From assembly GCA_031264185.1 (NCBI GenBank), contig JAISEL010000029.1, forward strand, positions 1 to 33,080: a stretch of 33,080 nucleotides of DNA, read 5' to 3'. Numbering within the stretch: position 1 is the first letter of the stretch; each line of letters starts with the position of its first letter. A model generated the notes under the pieces. It saw only the letters and a program-made list of their open reading frames with translations, was not told the DNA's origin and made no database searches. Origin of the DNA: Deltaproteobacteria bacterium (lineage in GTDB: Bacteria; Desulfobacterota; Desulfarculia; Adiutricales; Adiutricaceae). Positions 15,998 through 24,076 of this stretch are shown piece by piece. Made by a program: the position numbers and the translations under genes.

Positions 15998-16987
15998 TCA
16001 GTCGCGAATCACCACCATGCAGTTGGACCGGCCGCTCCGTTCCGGCGCTTTTTGACCGGCAGGCACCAGAAAGGTGATGGCCGGCTGGCTGTTGAGCCCA
16101 CCTGGTATGACGAAGTCCTGGCTCAGGACCATATAGGCCTCATAGACGAAAACAGCGGCCGTCGGATTAGACAGGCGAATCATTTGCTGGGGATAGTCGG
16201 AGCCCTGCCTGGTGTTCGGCGCTTCCCCTGACCCGCTGTTACGACGGGTCTTCGGCGCTTTTTCTGACTGCTGGCGCCAGATGTGATGCTCAGTGGCCGT
16301 GGCCGGGCGGATAAGCCCTTTGGCCCTGGCCTCTTCCAGGCCGGCCAGACCGTCAAGCGGGATTCCGGCCTTGACTGTGCTTTCCCGGGACAGATCTTGG
16401 GCCGTCAGAAGTTTTTGCCCGGCCGAAAGCGGACGGCCGAGGGTGACCTGACCCTTGGCCGCAGGTTGGGCGGCTTCCAGGTCCCGGCCGAACATGGCTC
16501 TGGCGAAATCATTGATCGTCATTATTATTTGCAGGGTCGGGTCAAAATAGAAATAGCCGCAAGGGCCCTTGTCCTGGAAAGTGCTGATCAGCACCGGCAC
16601 GCCCTGGCTGAGCCCGGAGACCTTTTGGGTGTGATACCCGGCGGCCACGACCGCCAGAATTTCAGTGCCCTCGGTCCAGCCGATCTGCCAGACGTTGGGC
16701 TCATAAGCGCCCAGAATCAACGCTACCGGGGCTTCGGGGGAATTGACGGCCACCCTGATATAGGTCGAAGCGTGCCCCGAATTCTCAATACTCCAGCCCA
16801 GGGACTCCCCCTTGTAACCTCCGGCTGCGTAGACCCTGGCCTCCGGCGGCAGCCTGAGCCCAGGAAATGAGCAGCCGGTTGAGTCCGGCTCCGGCCCGGC
16901 GGCCAGTGAGGCGGGGAATGCGGCCGCCGGAATCAGTGCGGCCATGGCGGCTAAAAGGACCAGACTCCGGTTAAGCCAATAATTCAT
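15998..16987 (-). CDS. Secreted paralog array protein 1, unknown function
   Basis: 329 residues; first gene of the array in transcription order. Signal peptide SLVLLAAMAALIPAAAFPAS. Core: GLRLPPEARVYAAGGYKGESLGW, VAVNSPEAPVALILGAYEPNVWQIGWTEGTEILAVVAAGYH, then a diverged middle with a polar insert (RRNSGSGEAPNTRQGSDYPQ) and the C-terminal SQDFVIPGGLNSQPAITFLVPAG block. The ATG at 16987 has a GAGG site and places the signal peptide at the N-terminus; a longer frame to 17101 adds a leader unlike the family. A 140-bp gap with a GC-rich inverted repeat (15899-15913) separates it from array gene 2, so expression of the rest may differ. Confidence 0.82.
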   Translation of the reverse strand: MNYWLNRSLVLLAAMAALIPAAAFPASLAAGPEPDSTGCSFPGLRLPPEARVYAAGGYKGESLGWSIENSGHASTYIRVAVNSPEAPVALILGAYEPNVWQIGWTEGTEILAVVAAGYHTQKVSGLSQGVPVLISTFQDKGPCGYFYFDPTLQIIMTINDFARAMFGRDLEAAQPAAKGQVTLGRPLSAGQKLLTAQDLSRESTVKAGIPLDGLAGLEEARAKGLIRPATATEHHIWRQQSEKAPKTRRNSGSGEAPNTRQGSDYPQQMIRLSNPTAAVFVYEAYMVLSQDFVIPGGLNSQPAITFLVPAGQKAPERSGRSNCMVVIRD

Positions 16988-16999
16988 GCCAAACCTCGG

Positions 17000-17461
17000 T
17001 TTATAGTGCCCTGCGGGCGAGTTTTCTTTTTGCACAACTTGAATAAATGTACCTAAAAAAAAGCCTGAACACAAGCTGGATTCAGTGCAAGGGTGTACCA
17101 AAAAAAGGCAGTAAAATCTGGTTTCTATAAAATTTTCCTGTTAAGTCCTATTTATGAATAAACAGTCTAATTTTTCTTTTAAAATTTGCTATTAGAATGT
17201 AATATATGAATAATGAACGAATAACAATTTTTTACTTTTATAGTATCGAAGTATCGCTTTTCGGCATCTATATTTCAAAGCCCGCTCTTCGCTTTTGCCA
17301 TCAAAGTGACAATGTGCTGATCATTAAAAGAACTCGTCTCATTCACCAAGTGGACAATTTCCAGCATAACCGACACGGTTATTTTGCAGGGAAGGTCAGC
17401 AATACCGAAAGCTTCATCAAGGAGGAAACAATATTCTGTTTCTTTTGCTGATAATTTTTTT
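17000..17461. other. AT-rich region upstream of the paralog array
   Basis: No supported gene. A plus-strand frame at 17206-17451 (81 codons) has no motif, and a minus-strand frame across the same span is broken. On the minus strand near 17085-17050 there is a weak CTGAA/TTCAG stem followed by eight Ts, which could be a leader terminator or the end of older transcripts. No clear promoter was found. Confidence 0.35.
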
Positions 17462-17560
17462 CATTATTACCCCGGCGGATAATTATGATAATCTATTTCT
17501 TCATTGATTTTACCTTATGATGATTTGTTTGTATAAAAATTATCCGCCGGGGTAATAATG
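17462..17560. mobile_element. Short element bounded by the same terminal inverted repeats (99 bp)
   Basis: CATTATTACCCCGGCGGATA at the left end and its inverted match ending at 17560 give near-perfect terminal repeats of about 25 bp around a 50-bp AT-rich centre unlike copies A and B. The right repeat directly precedes the IS630-type transposase remnant, so it may be that element's left end rather than part of a separate MITE. Confidence 0.6.
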
Positions 17561-17566
17561 GCTGGC

Positions 17567-18378
17567 CAGTCCCCAAAAAAGCTGGCAGGTCATTATGGTC
17601 CGAGAGAAAACTATTTTCTGAACAAGAGGCCGTCATTAGGGATATCCTCATAAGCAGATGCCAACTGAAGTAGGCATTAACTATTCGGCGCAGCAGCGCA
17701 AGGTAATTTTTGAGCTCATTAAGAAAAAGTTTAGTATTGACATAGCTGTCGCCGCTGTTGGTAAATATATGAAATTATGGGGTTTCCAAAGCAAAAGCCG
17801 TTATAAAAATCTCACGAACAGGACCCCGAAAAAGAGGCACAATGGCTTGAAGACTTTATGGAGGAATACACAAGAGAGCAATAAGAAGATAAGGTCGGTA
17901 TATATTTTGTTGATGAAACTGGCGTAAAGTCAGAAAATTCAAGCCTTTATTACTACGCTCCTAAGGGAAAACACCAACCGTAACGGTCACAGGAAAGCGT
18001 ATTGCTCTGAACATCATTTTATCTGTTTTTGTTGTTGGAAAAATGCTTTGATCGAAATCATTGGAATCTATGAAAATATATTAATTTATCAGTTTTATGA
18101 GGTAGCGTATCAACAGATCTTCAAGAAAAATTTTTCTTGCAGTCGACAGCCTTAGAGCCAATCATTCAAAAAATGTTACTGCGTGCCTAAAAGAACATCA
18201 TGACAGAATTGAGATTTTTTATCTGTCTCCATATTCACCAGAATTAAACTATGATGAATATCTAAACAATATATTAAAAGGTGAGCTGCGCAAGTTCCCT
18301 CAACATTATGAACCGGATGATCTTAATGCAAATATCCACAAAATCCTCATGAAAGTGCAGAAAGACTCACAAAAATGA
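17567..18378 (+). pseudogene. IS630-family transposase pseudogene
   Basis: Broken frames match IS630/Tc1-type transposases in order: KLFSEQEAVIRDILIS, then NYSAQQRKVIFELIKKKFSI with VGKYMKLWGFQ (helix-turn-helix region), QDPEKEAQWLEDFMEEYTRE, IYFVDETGVKSENS (first Asp of the DDE set), YYYAPKGK, TGKRIALNIILSV, IFLAVDSLRANHSKNV (second Asp) and SPYSPELNYDEYLNN (third acidic residue). At least three frameshifts and an in-frame stop interrupt it, and about 60 codons between the first two Asp regions are scrambled or missing. The left TIR is at 17532-17560; no matching right TIR was found before recG. Confidence 0.85.
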
Positions 18379-18599
18379 TAAATATATATGACCACGAAAA
18401 AGTTGGTTATGCCAATGGGTATTAGCTTAAATTCCTGCAATGTTACGCAGTACGAAACTCTAAGAGAATTAGCTCAAAACCTGATTTTCAGAATTTCATG
18501 CCGTGGTAATAGTATAGCAAAATAAAGAAATTTATGCTTAGTAAAATGACATGAAATATCTATGCAAGTTATATCAATATTATAGCTTATTTCTCCGTT

Positions 18600-18624
18600 C
18601 CAGCCTGGACCATTACAGGCTCCC
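18600..18624 (-). terminator. Hairpin after recG
   Basis: A perfect 6-bp stem AGCCTG/CAGGCT (about 18603-18622) lies just past the recG stop in the direction of transcription. No T-run follows, so it is at best a weak terminator or an mRNA 3'-end stabiliser. Confidence 0.3.
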
Positions 18625-18627
18625 TCT

Positions 18628-20868
18628 TCAGCTGGGGGACGGTTGATCAGATTCCGGCAGTACAGACAATTCTTTAGCCAGAGCCGCCAGCCTCTTTTCC
18701 AAATCCGGCCACTTATGAAGTTGGGTCAGCAGATCTTCGGCCAGTTTTAAGGCTTTGGGCAAATAGGCCAGATCCCCTGGCAGTTGCACAAACTTGAATG
18801 CCGGCCAGCCTGACTGCTTAAGGCCCAGTTCTTCTCCAGGACCGCGGAGGGTTAAATCCATCTCCGCCAGCTTAAATCCGTCCGGCTCCTGGGCTAAGGC
18901 GTTTAATCTGGCCAGAGCTTTTTGGCCTGACTGGGGTGACGATAAAACCAGAAAAAGACCCTGCCCTCCGCCCCGTCCGATCCTGCCCCTTAACTGGTGG
19001 AGTTGGGACAGTCCGAAATTATCGGCCCCTTCCACCAGCATCAAATTGGCCCCCGGCACATCGACCCCGACTTCAATGACCGTGGTGGCTACCAGCACAT
19101 CCAGCAGGCCGGCCTTAAAATCGGCCATAACTTTCTGGCGATGGGCCAGATCCTGACGTCCGTGGAGCAGACCGTATCTAAGCTCCGGGTTCAGCTCTTT
19201 TAAGGTCGCTTCAATGGTCATTAAATCCCGGCCCGGTTTGGATTTTTTGGACGTTTCCCCTGGCAGACCGTAAAAAAGACTGTCAGCCTCGGCCCGGCCG
19301 GGAAATCCGGCGGTTTCCGGAAGCGGCAGTTCGGCCAAATTATCCGGCCCGCCCAAAAAGTTTGGGTCCTCCGGCTCATCGGTCCCTATTCTGGGACAGA
19401 CGATAAAGCCCCGTTCACCCCGGCGGACAAAATTTAAAAATTGCCGGTAAGCCTCCAAGTGAGCGGATCCGTCCAAAATCACAGTCTTGGTAACTTGCCG
19501 GCCCGGCACGGTGCCTTTTATAATACTGATGTCCAGATCTCCGTAAAGTATCTGGGCCAGGGATCTGGGAATGGGAGTGGCGCTCATGGACATAAGCTCT
19601 AGTCCGGGGGCTTTGCGGGTTAAAGCCAGGCGCTGGCGGACTCCGAAACGTTGCTGCTCATCAATGACGGCCAGCCCCAAATCCTTAAATTTAACCGTAT
19701 CCGATAAAAGGGACTGGGTCCCGATGATCAGATTGATCCGGCCGTCAGACAGGGCCTCTAAAACTTCTCTTCTTTCTTTGGCGGTCAGACTGGCCGAAAG
19801 GTAAGCTGAAGTGTATCCCATTTTTTGGATAATAGGGCCTAAAAATTCCAGATGCTGCCTGCCAAGCAGATCGGTCGGCGCCAGGTAGGCCGCCTGACGT
19901 CCCTGAGCCAGAATTAAAGATGCCACATAACCGGCTACCGCTGTTTTGCCGGAACCCACCTCCCCTTGCAAAAGGCGGTTTAAAGGGAAATCCGAGGCTA
20001 AATCCCTTGCAAACTCCTCCGAGACCCTTAATTGCTCCGGTGTGGGGGCAAAGGGCAGGTGCTGCCAGAACTTTTCGCCGGCCGAGAGATCTAAAGCTTT
20101 TTTCCGGACAGTTCGGCTCAACTGGCGCCGGTTTTTTTCCGAGACAATCAAAAGACGCCAGAACATTAGTTCATAAGTTGAAAGACGCCGGTAGGCCCGG
20201 CTGCCTTTGGGATGGGGCAGGGGTCCGGGGTTGGGCGGGGGATCGTGGATAATCCTGAGCAGCTCCAGAGGATCGGGCAGGTCATGCTCCAAGGTCCACT
20301 CCGGCGGCAGGACCGGCGGCGACTGAGGTATCTCGGCCACTATTTCGGCCATGACTCTTTTGAAGACAGTTAAGGGCACTCCGGGGTAGATGCGGTAAAC
20401 CGGCTTTACGCCTAAAAAATTGGCTGCGGCCTCTTCGGCCAGGCTTATTTCCGGATGAGTCAGGGACGGCTGGCTTCTGTAGCTGTCTTTAAAAACGATC
20501 TTGCCGGAAATGACCAGAGTTTGACCGGTGCTTATGAATTGGCTCAGATAAGGGATGCCGTAAAACCACCATAAAGTGGCCGCACAGCTTCCGTCTTCCA
20601 CCTCGGCCCTGAACCAGGGGCGGCCTTTTTGGGAAGTGCCTTTGAATGTTCCGGTGACCCGGGCGACAAAAACAATTTCTTTCTGATCTTCGGCCTGGCC
20701 TAAAGATGTGATCTCCCGCCGATCCCGGTAGGCGGCCGGAGGAACTAAAAGCAGATCAAGGGAACTTAAAAAGCCGTATTTAGCCAGAACTTGAAGGCGT
20801 GTGCGCCCCAGACCGGCTCTTTTGGATAGAGGGTAAAGTAATGAGGACTCGGGGGGCCAGGGAATCAT
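18628..20868 (-). CDS. recG: ATP-dependent DNA helicase RecG
   Basis: A 746-residue superfamily 2 helicase that reverses stalled replication forks and branch-migrates Holliday junctions. Residues 60-150 form the OB wedge domain. Helicase motifs: Walker A GEVGSGKT (302-309), Walker B AVIDEQQRFGV (402-410), motif III SMSATPIPRSLA, then VATTVIEVGVDVPGA and QLHQLRGRIGRG. Two oddities: the usual RecG box DEQHRFGV reads DEQQRFGV, and an insert of about 50 residues (around DEPEDPNFLGG...PGRAEAD) sits before GLLHGRQ. The ATG overlaps the pbpC stop (ATGA), so the two are translationally coupled. Last gene of the minus-strand run. Confidence 0.97.
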   Translation of the reverse strand: MIPWPPESSLLYPLSKRAGLGRTRLQVLAKYGFLSSLDLLLVPPAAYRDRREITSLGQAEDQKEIVFVARVTGTFKGTSQKGRPWFRAEVEDGSCAATLWWFYGIPYLSQFISTGQTLVISGKIVFKDSYRSQPSLTHPEISLAEEAAANFLGVKPVYRIYPGVPLTVFKRVMAEIVAEIPQSPPVLPPEWTLEHDLPDPLELLRIIHDPPPNPGPLPHPKGSRAYRRLSTYELMFWRLLIVSEKNRRQLSRTVRKKALDLSAGEKFWQHLPFAPTPEQLRVSEEFARDLASDFPLNRLLQGEVGSGKTAVAGYVASLILAQGRQAAYLAPTDLLGRQHLEFLGPIIQKMGYTSAYLSASLTAKERREVLEALSDGRINLIIGTQSLLSDTVKFKDLGLAVIDEQQRFGVRQRLALTRKAPGLELMSMSATPIPRSLAQILYGDLDISIIKGTVPGRQVTKTVILDGSAHLEAYRQFLNFVRRGERGFIVCPRIGTDEPEDPNFLGGPDNLAELPLPETAGFPGRAEADSLFYGLPGETSKKSKPGRDLMTIEATLKELNPELRYGLLHGRQDLAHRQKVMADFKAGLLDVLVATTVIEVGVDVPGANLMLVEGADNFGLSQLHQLRGRIGRGGGQGLFLVLSSPQSGQKALARLNALAQEPDGFKLAEMDLTLRGPGEELGLKQSGWPAFKFVQLPGDLAYLPKALKLAEDLLTQLHKWPDLEKRLAALAKELSVLPESDQPSPS

Positions 20869-23198
20869 TTGACTAAAAATCTGGCCTCGGCTCTGGCCAC
20901 GGTCTGCTCGTCTCTCTGCCCCAGTACGGTCAGGTGCTTTTGGCCTTTGGACAGTGGAATTAAAACAGAGTTAACAGCTGTTCCGGTCTTGGATCGGGCG
21001 ATTTCCCGGTCGTCTAAAAGCCAAATAAGTTCGCTTATATTATCTCCCAGCCTGACCCGGGCCGTCAGATTTTGATAAGCGGCGGGCAGTCCCGGATCCA
21101 AAGCGTAGATTTCATTATCCAAAGGTGAAAGGAGGGTCAGGGTTTCGGCCGGAGCCGAGGGGTTTTCCATCAGGCGGTGGTCGCACTCTTTAGGCAGAGG
21201 CCATCTTTCCAGGAAAAATTCCTCTGCTGCGTTGGGGCAGTCTGGACCCAGTAAAAGGCCGCTGATCGGACAGATGCGGGCTGAAATGAGTCCGGGCGGT
21301 CTTTTTATTGGAATGGGCTCGGAGAGTTCGGCCATAGAGTCAGCAATTTGGCGCCATAGAGTTCCGGCTCCGACCACTCCCGAGACTTCAGCCATGGGGG
21401 CGGCCTGGAAATTCCCGGCCCAGACGCCGATGACAAACCGGTCGGTAAATCCTAAACACCAGTTGTCTTTAAAATTCTGACTGGTGCCGGTTTTAACGGA
21501 GGCCGGGTAGGGGGTGGCTAAAATGCCACGGCGCCCGAACCCTAAAACCCGGGCCTGATCGTCGGCCAATATCTGACCCACGAGCCAGGTCGAAGCCGGA
21601 TCAGTTACAGGACCTAAATCGGGCGATTTCTGGCCTTTATGAAAAACAGGCAGTCCGTGGCGGCCCAAAAGAGCTAAAGTAGCGTAGGCGTTGGTTAAGG
21701 CCAATAAACTGACTTCCCCGTTGCCGATAGCCAGCCCCAGACCGTAATAGTCACTTTCCTGGGACAGGGAAATTAACCCCTGTTTTCTTAAATGGCTTAA
21801 GACCGCTTCCGGACTCAGTAGTTTGACCAGATTTATGGCCGGGATATTCAAGGAACTGGCCAGAGATGCCCGGGCCGAGACTTGTCCGTGGTACTGCTGA
21901 CTGTAGTTCTGAGGACTGAAGGCTCCGGTCGGGCCGATAAAACTGACCGGTTGATCGGCCAGTATTGTGCCGGCCGTGATGGTGCCCTGACTTAAAGCCA
22001 GTTGATATATAAAGGGCTTTAGAGCCGAACCGGGCTGACGGAGAGCCAGAACCCCGTCGTTCTGCCCTTCGGTGGGATCGTAAAAATCGGCCGACCCGAC
22101 CCAGGCCAGAATCTCCCGTTCCGGCAGGCTCATGACCACCACAGCGGCCTGGCGTAAGCCCTGGCTTTTATGGTTCCGGACAGTATCGGTCACCAGTTTT
22201 TCCACTTGCCTCTGGATTTTCAGATCCAAAGTCGTGACTATGGTGTCTGGGCCGGGTTCCGGCGAGTCGGAGGCGGTAACCAGAGAAGCCGGGACAGGTT
22301 TGGCCAATGGATCTCCGCCGGATGTGACCGCAGGAACTTCGGGTGTCAGGTCGGCGGCATTTTGAATATAGTTTAAAAAATGGGGGGCCAAATATGGCCG
22401 TCTGTTCGCTTCTAAAGTCAGGCTTTCGGTCAGGGCCCGCTTATAGGCCGGTCCGTCCAAATAGCCATGATCTTTCATGGCCTTCAAGATCCTTTTTTGG
22501 CGCTCTAAAAGCCTCGTCATCCGCCCCGGATCGGGATTTTTTGGCAATGAAGCTAAAAAAGCCGCCTCGGCCGGAGACACCTGGGAAATATCTTTATTGA
22601 ATAAATCCCTGGCAGCCGTGGCCAGCCCCCATTTTAAAGGGCTTATGGGCACGGAATTCAAATAGGCCGCTAAGATCTCTTCTTTACTGTGCTGGCGTTC
22701 AATAACCAGGGCCAGAAATATTTCTTTAAATTTGCGCTTAAATGTGCGGGGTCCCGGGGTCAGTCTCTGGGTCAGGCGGGCTAATTGCATGGTCAGGGTG
22801 GAGCCGCCGAACCGGAAACTTCTATTCCTGATGTTTTTATAAGAAGATCTGATTAAAGCCAGGGGATTGATTCCGTGATGGGAAAAAAACAGGCGGTCTT
22901 CAGCCGCCAGAACGGCCTGAATTAAATGGGGGCTGAAACGGTCCAGAGGCCGGCTCTCCCGGTAACCCCAGGAGGCCGGAATTTTAGTTAAAATTTCCCC
23001 CCGGCGGTCGGTAAAACTCAAGGTTTCCGGAAATGGGTCTTTTAAGGGATCAGGGTAAAGAGCCAGAAAAGCCCACAGCAAAGAGGCCGGGAGAAAAGGC
23101 CAAAGGAGCAGCCTAATTACTATTTTCCGGCCGTAACTTTTCCCGGTCTTCCTCAGGCCGCAGCCCGGATTACTATTTTTTTGTCCTGGGGCAGACAT
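20865..23198 (-). CDS. pbpC: Penicillin-binding protein 1C (bifunctional peptidoglycan synthase)
   Basis: 777 residues: an N-terminal membrane anchor (VIRLLLWPFLPASLLWAFLAL), a GT51 glycosyltransferase with catalytic E100 in AAEDRLFFSHHG and the GGSTLTMQLAR motif, a transpeptidase with SxxK in PGSALKPF (S391/K394), SxN in SSLN (449-451) and KTG at 569-571 (VKTGTSQNFKDNW), then the C-terminal domain typical of PbpC. All catalytic residues are present, so it should polymerise and cross-link murein in the periplasm. The ATG at 23198 lies inside fabD (46-bp overlap) with a poor ribosome binding site; a non-ATG start slightly downstream is possible. Coupled to recG. Confidence 0.95.
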   Translation of the reverse strand: MSAPGQKNSNPGCGLRKTGKSYGRKIVIRLLLWPFLPASLLWAFLALYPDPLKDPFPETLSFTDRRGEILTKIPASWGYRESRPLDRFSPHLIQAVLAAEDRLFFSHHGINPLALIRSSYKNIRNRSFRFGGSTLTMQLARLTQRLTPGPRTFKRKFKEIFLALVIERQHSKEEILAAYLNSVPISPLKWGLATAARDLFNKDISQVSPAEAAFLASLPKNPDPGRMTRLLERQKRILKAMKDHGYLDGPAYKRALTESLTLEANRRPYLAPHFLNYIQNAADLTPEVPAVTSGGDPLAKPVPASLVTASDSPEPGPDTIVTTLDLKIQRQVEKLVTDTVRNHKSQGLRQAAVVVMSLPEREILAWVGSADFYDPTEGQNDGVLALRQPGSALKPFIYQLALSQGTITAGTILADQPVSFIGPTGAFSPQNYSQQYHGQVSARASLASSLNIPAINLVKLLSPEAVLSHLRKQGLISLSQESDYYGLGLAIGNGEVSLLALTNAYATLALLGRHGLPVFHKGQKSPDLGPVTDPASTWLVGQILADDQARVLGFGRRGILATPYPASVKTGTSQNFKDNWCLGFTDRFVIGVWAGNFQAAPMAEVSGVVGAGTLWRQIADSMAELSEPIPIKRPPGLISARICPISGLLLGPDCPNAAEEFFLERWPLPKECDHRLMENPSAPAETLTLLSPLDNEIYALDPGLPAAYQNLTARVRLGDNISELIWLLDDREIARSKTGTAVNSVLIPLSKGQKHLTVLGQRDEQTVARAEARFLVK

Positions 23199-24052
23199 TT
23201 TTTAACCAAAGTTCCCACGTACAGTTTCGGCCAGCATTCTACCATTTCATCCAAAGCCAGGGAGCCTAAGGTGGCTGACGTTTTAGTCCACAGGACCGGG
23301 GCAGTCATCTGCTGGCCTAAAAGCTGCTTTAACCGGCCCGGGTCTGACTCCGTCTCTCCGGTAGCGTTGGAAATTACCGGGAAACGGGGTTTTCGGAAAT
23401 CCACTTCATTCAGTATTTCGGTCATTTCCAGGGCCGCTTCGTTCATCAAAGGGCTGTGGAAAGCCCCAGAGACCGGCAGCACTACAGCCCGGCCGTTTTT
23501 CTTTTCCGCGAATCTGACCACGGCCGAGACAGCCTTGGCCTCCCCGGAAACCACGGTCTGGACCGGGGTATTGTAATTGGCTGTAACCACCGTGCCGACC
23601 GAAGAAGCCAGATCGCACAGGCCGTCAACTTCTTTTTCTGACAGGTTCAACACGGCGGCCATGGCCCCGGGTTTTTGGTCAGCTGCCCTCTGCATAATTT
23701 TAGCCCTGGCCGTGACCAGAGTCAGGGCTTCTTTTTCCGAAAAGACCCCGGCTAAACACAGAGCCCCGTACTCGCCCAAAGAATGACCGCAGGCCAAAGA
23801 AGGATTTAAGCCTTCCCGGACCATGATCTTAGCAATGGCCAAAGAGACGGTTAATATAGCCGGCTGGAGGTTTTCGGTCCGGTTGAGTTCGGCGGCCGGT
23901 CCGTTCAGGACAATGGATTTCAGGTCTAGGCCGGCGATGTCTTCGGCTAAGGAGAAAAGGTCCTCCATTTCCGGTCCCCGGTCCATAAATTCCCGTCCCT
24001 GGCCGACAAACTGGCCGCCCTGCCCGGGAAAAAGAAAAGCGCATCCGCCCAT
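23153..24052 (-). CDS. fabD: Malonyl-CoA:ACP transacylase
   Basis: 299 residues. Loads malonyl groups onto acyl carrier protein for type II fatty-acid synthesis in the cytoplasm. Markers: FLFPGQGGQ at the N-terminus, nucleophile S91 in GHSLGEYGAL, the malonate-binding Arg (R116 in VTARAKIMQ) and H199 in SGAFHSPLM. Length fits FabD (about 300-310). An AAAGGTG site precedes the ATG, 24 bp after acn. No other fab genes are nearby, so it is separated from the usual fab cluster. Its 3' end overlaps pbpC by 46 bp. Confidence 0.95.
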   Translation of the reverse strand: MGGCAFLFPGQGGQFVGQGREFMDRGPEMEDLFSLAEDIAGLDLKSIVLNGPAAELNRTENLQPAILTVSLAIAKIMVREGLNPSLACGHSLGEYGALCLAGVFSEKEALTLVTARAKIMQRAADQKPGAMAAVLNLSEKEVDGLCDLASSVGTVVTANYNTPVQTVVSGEAKAVSAVVRFAEKKNGRAVVLPVSGAFHSPLMNEAALEMTEILNEVDFRKPRFPVISNATGETESDPGRLKQLLGQQMTAPVLWTKTSATLGSLALDEMVECWPKLYVGTLVKKCLPQDKKIVIRAAA

Positions 24053-24076
24053 ATTACACCTTTAAGAAAACTATGT

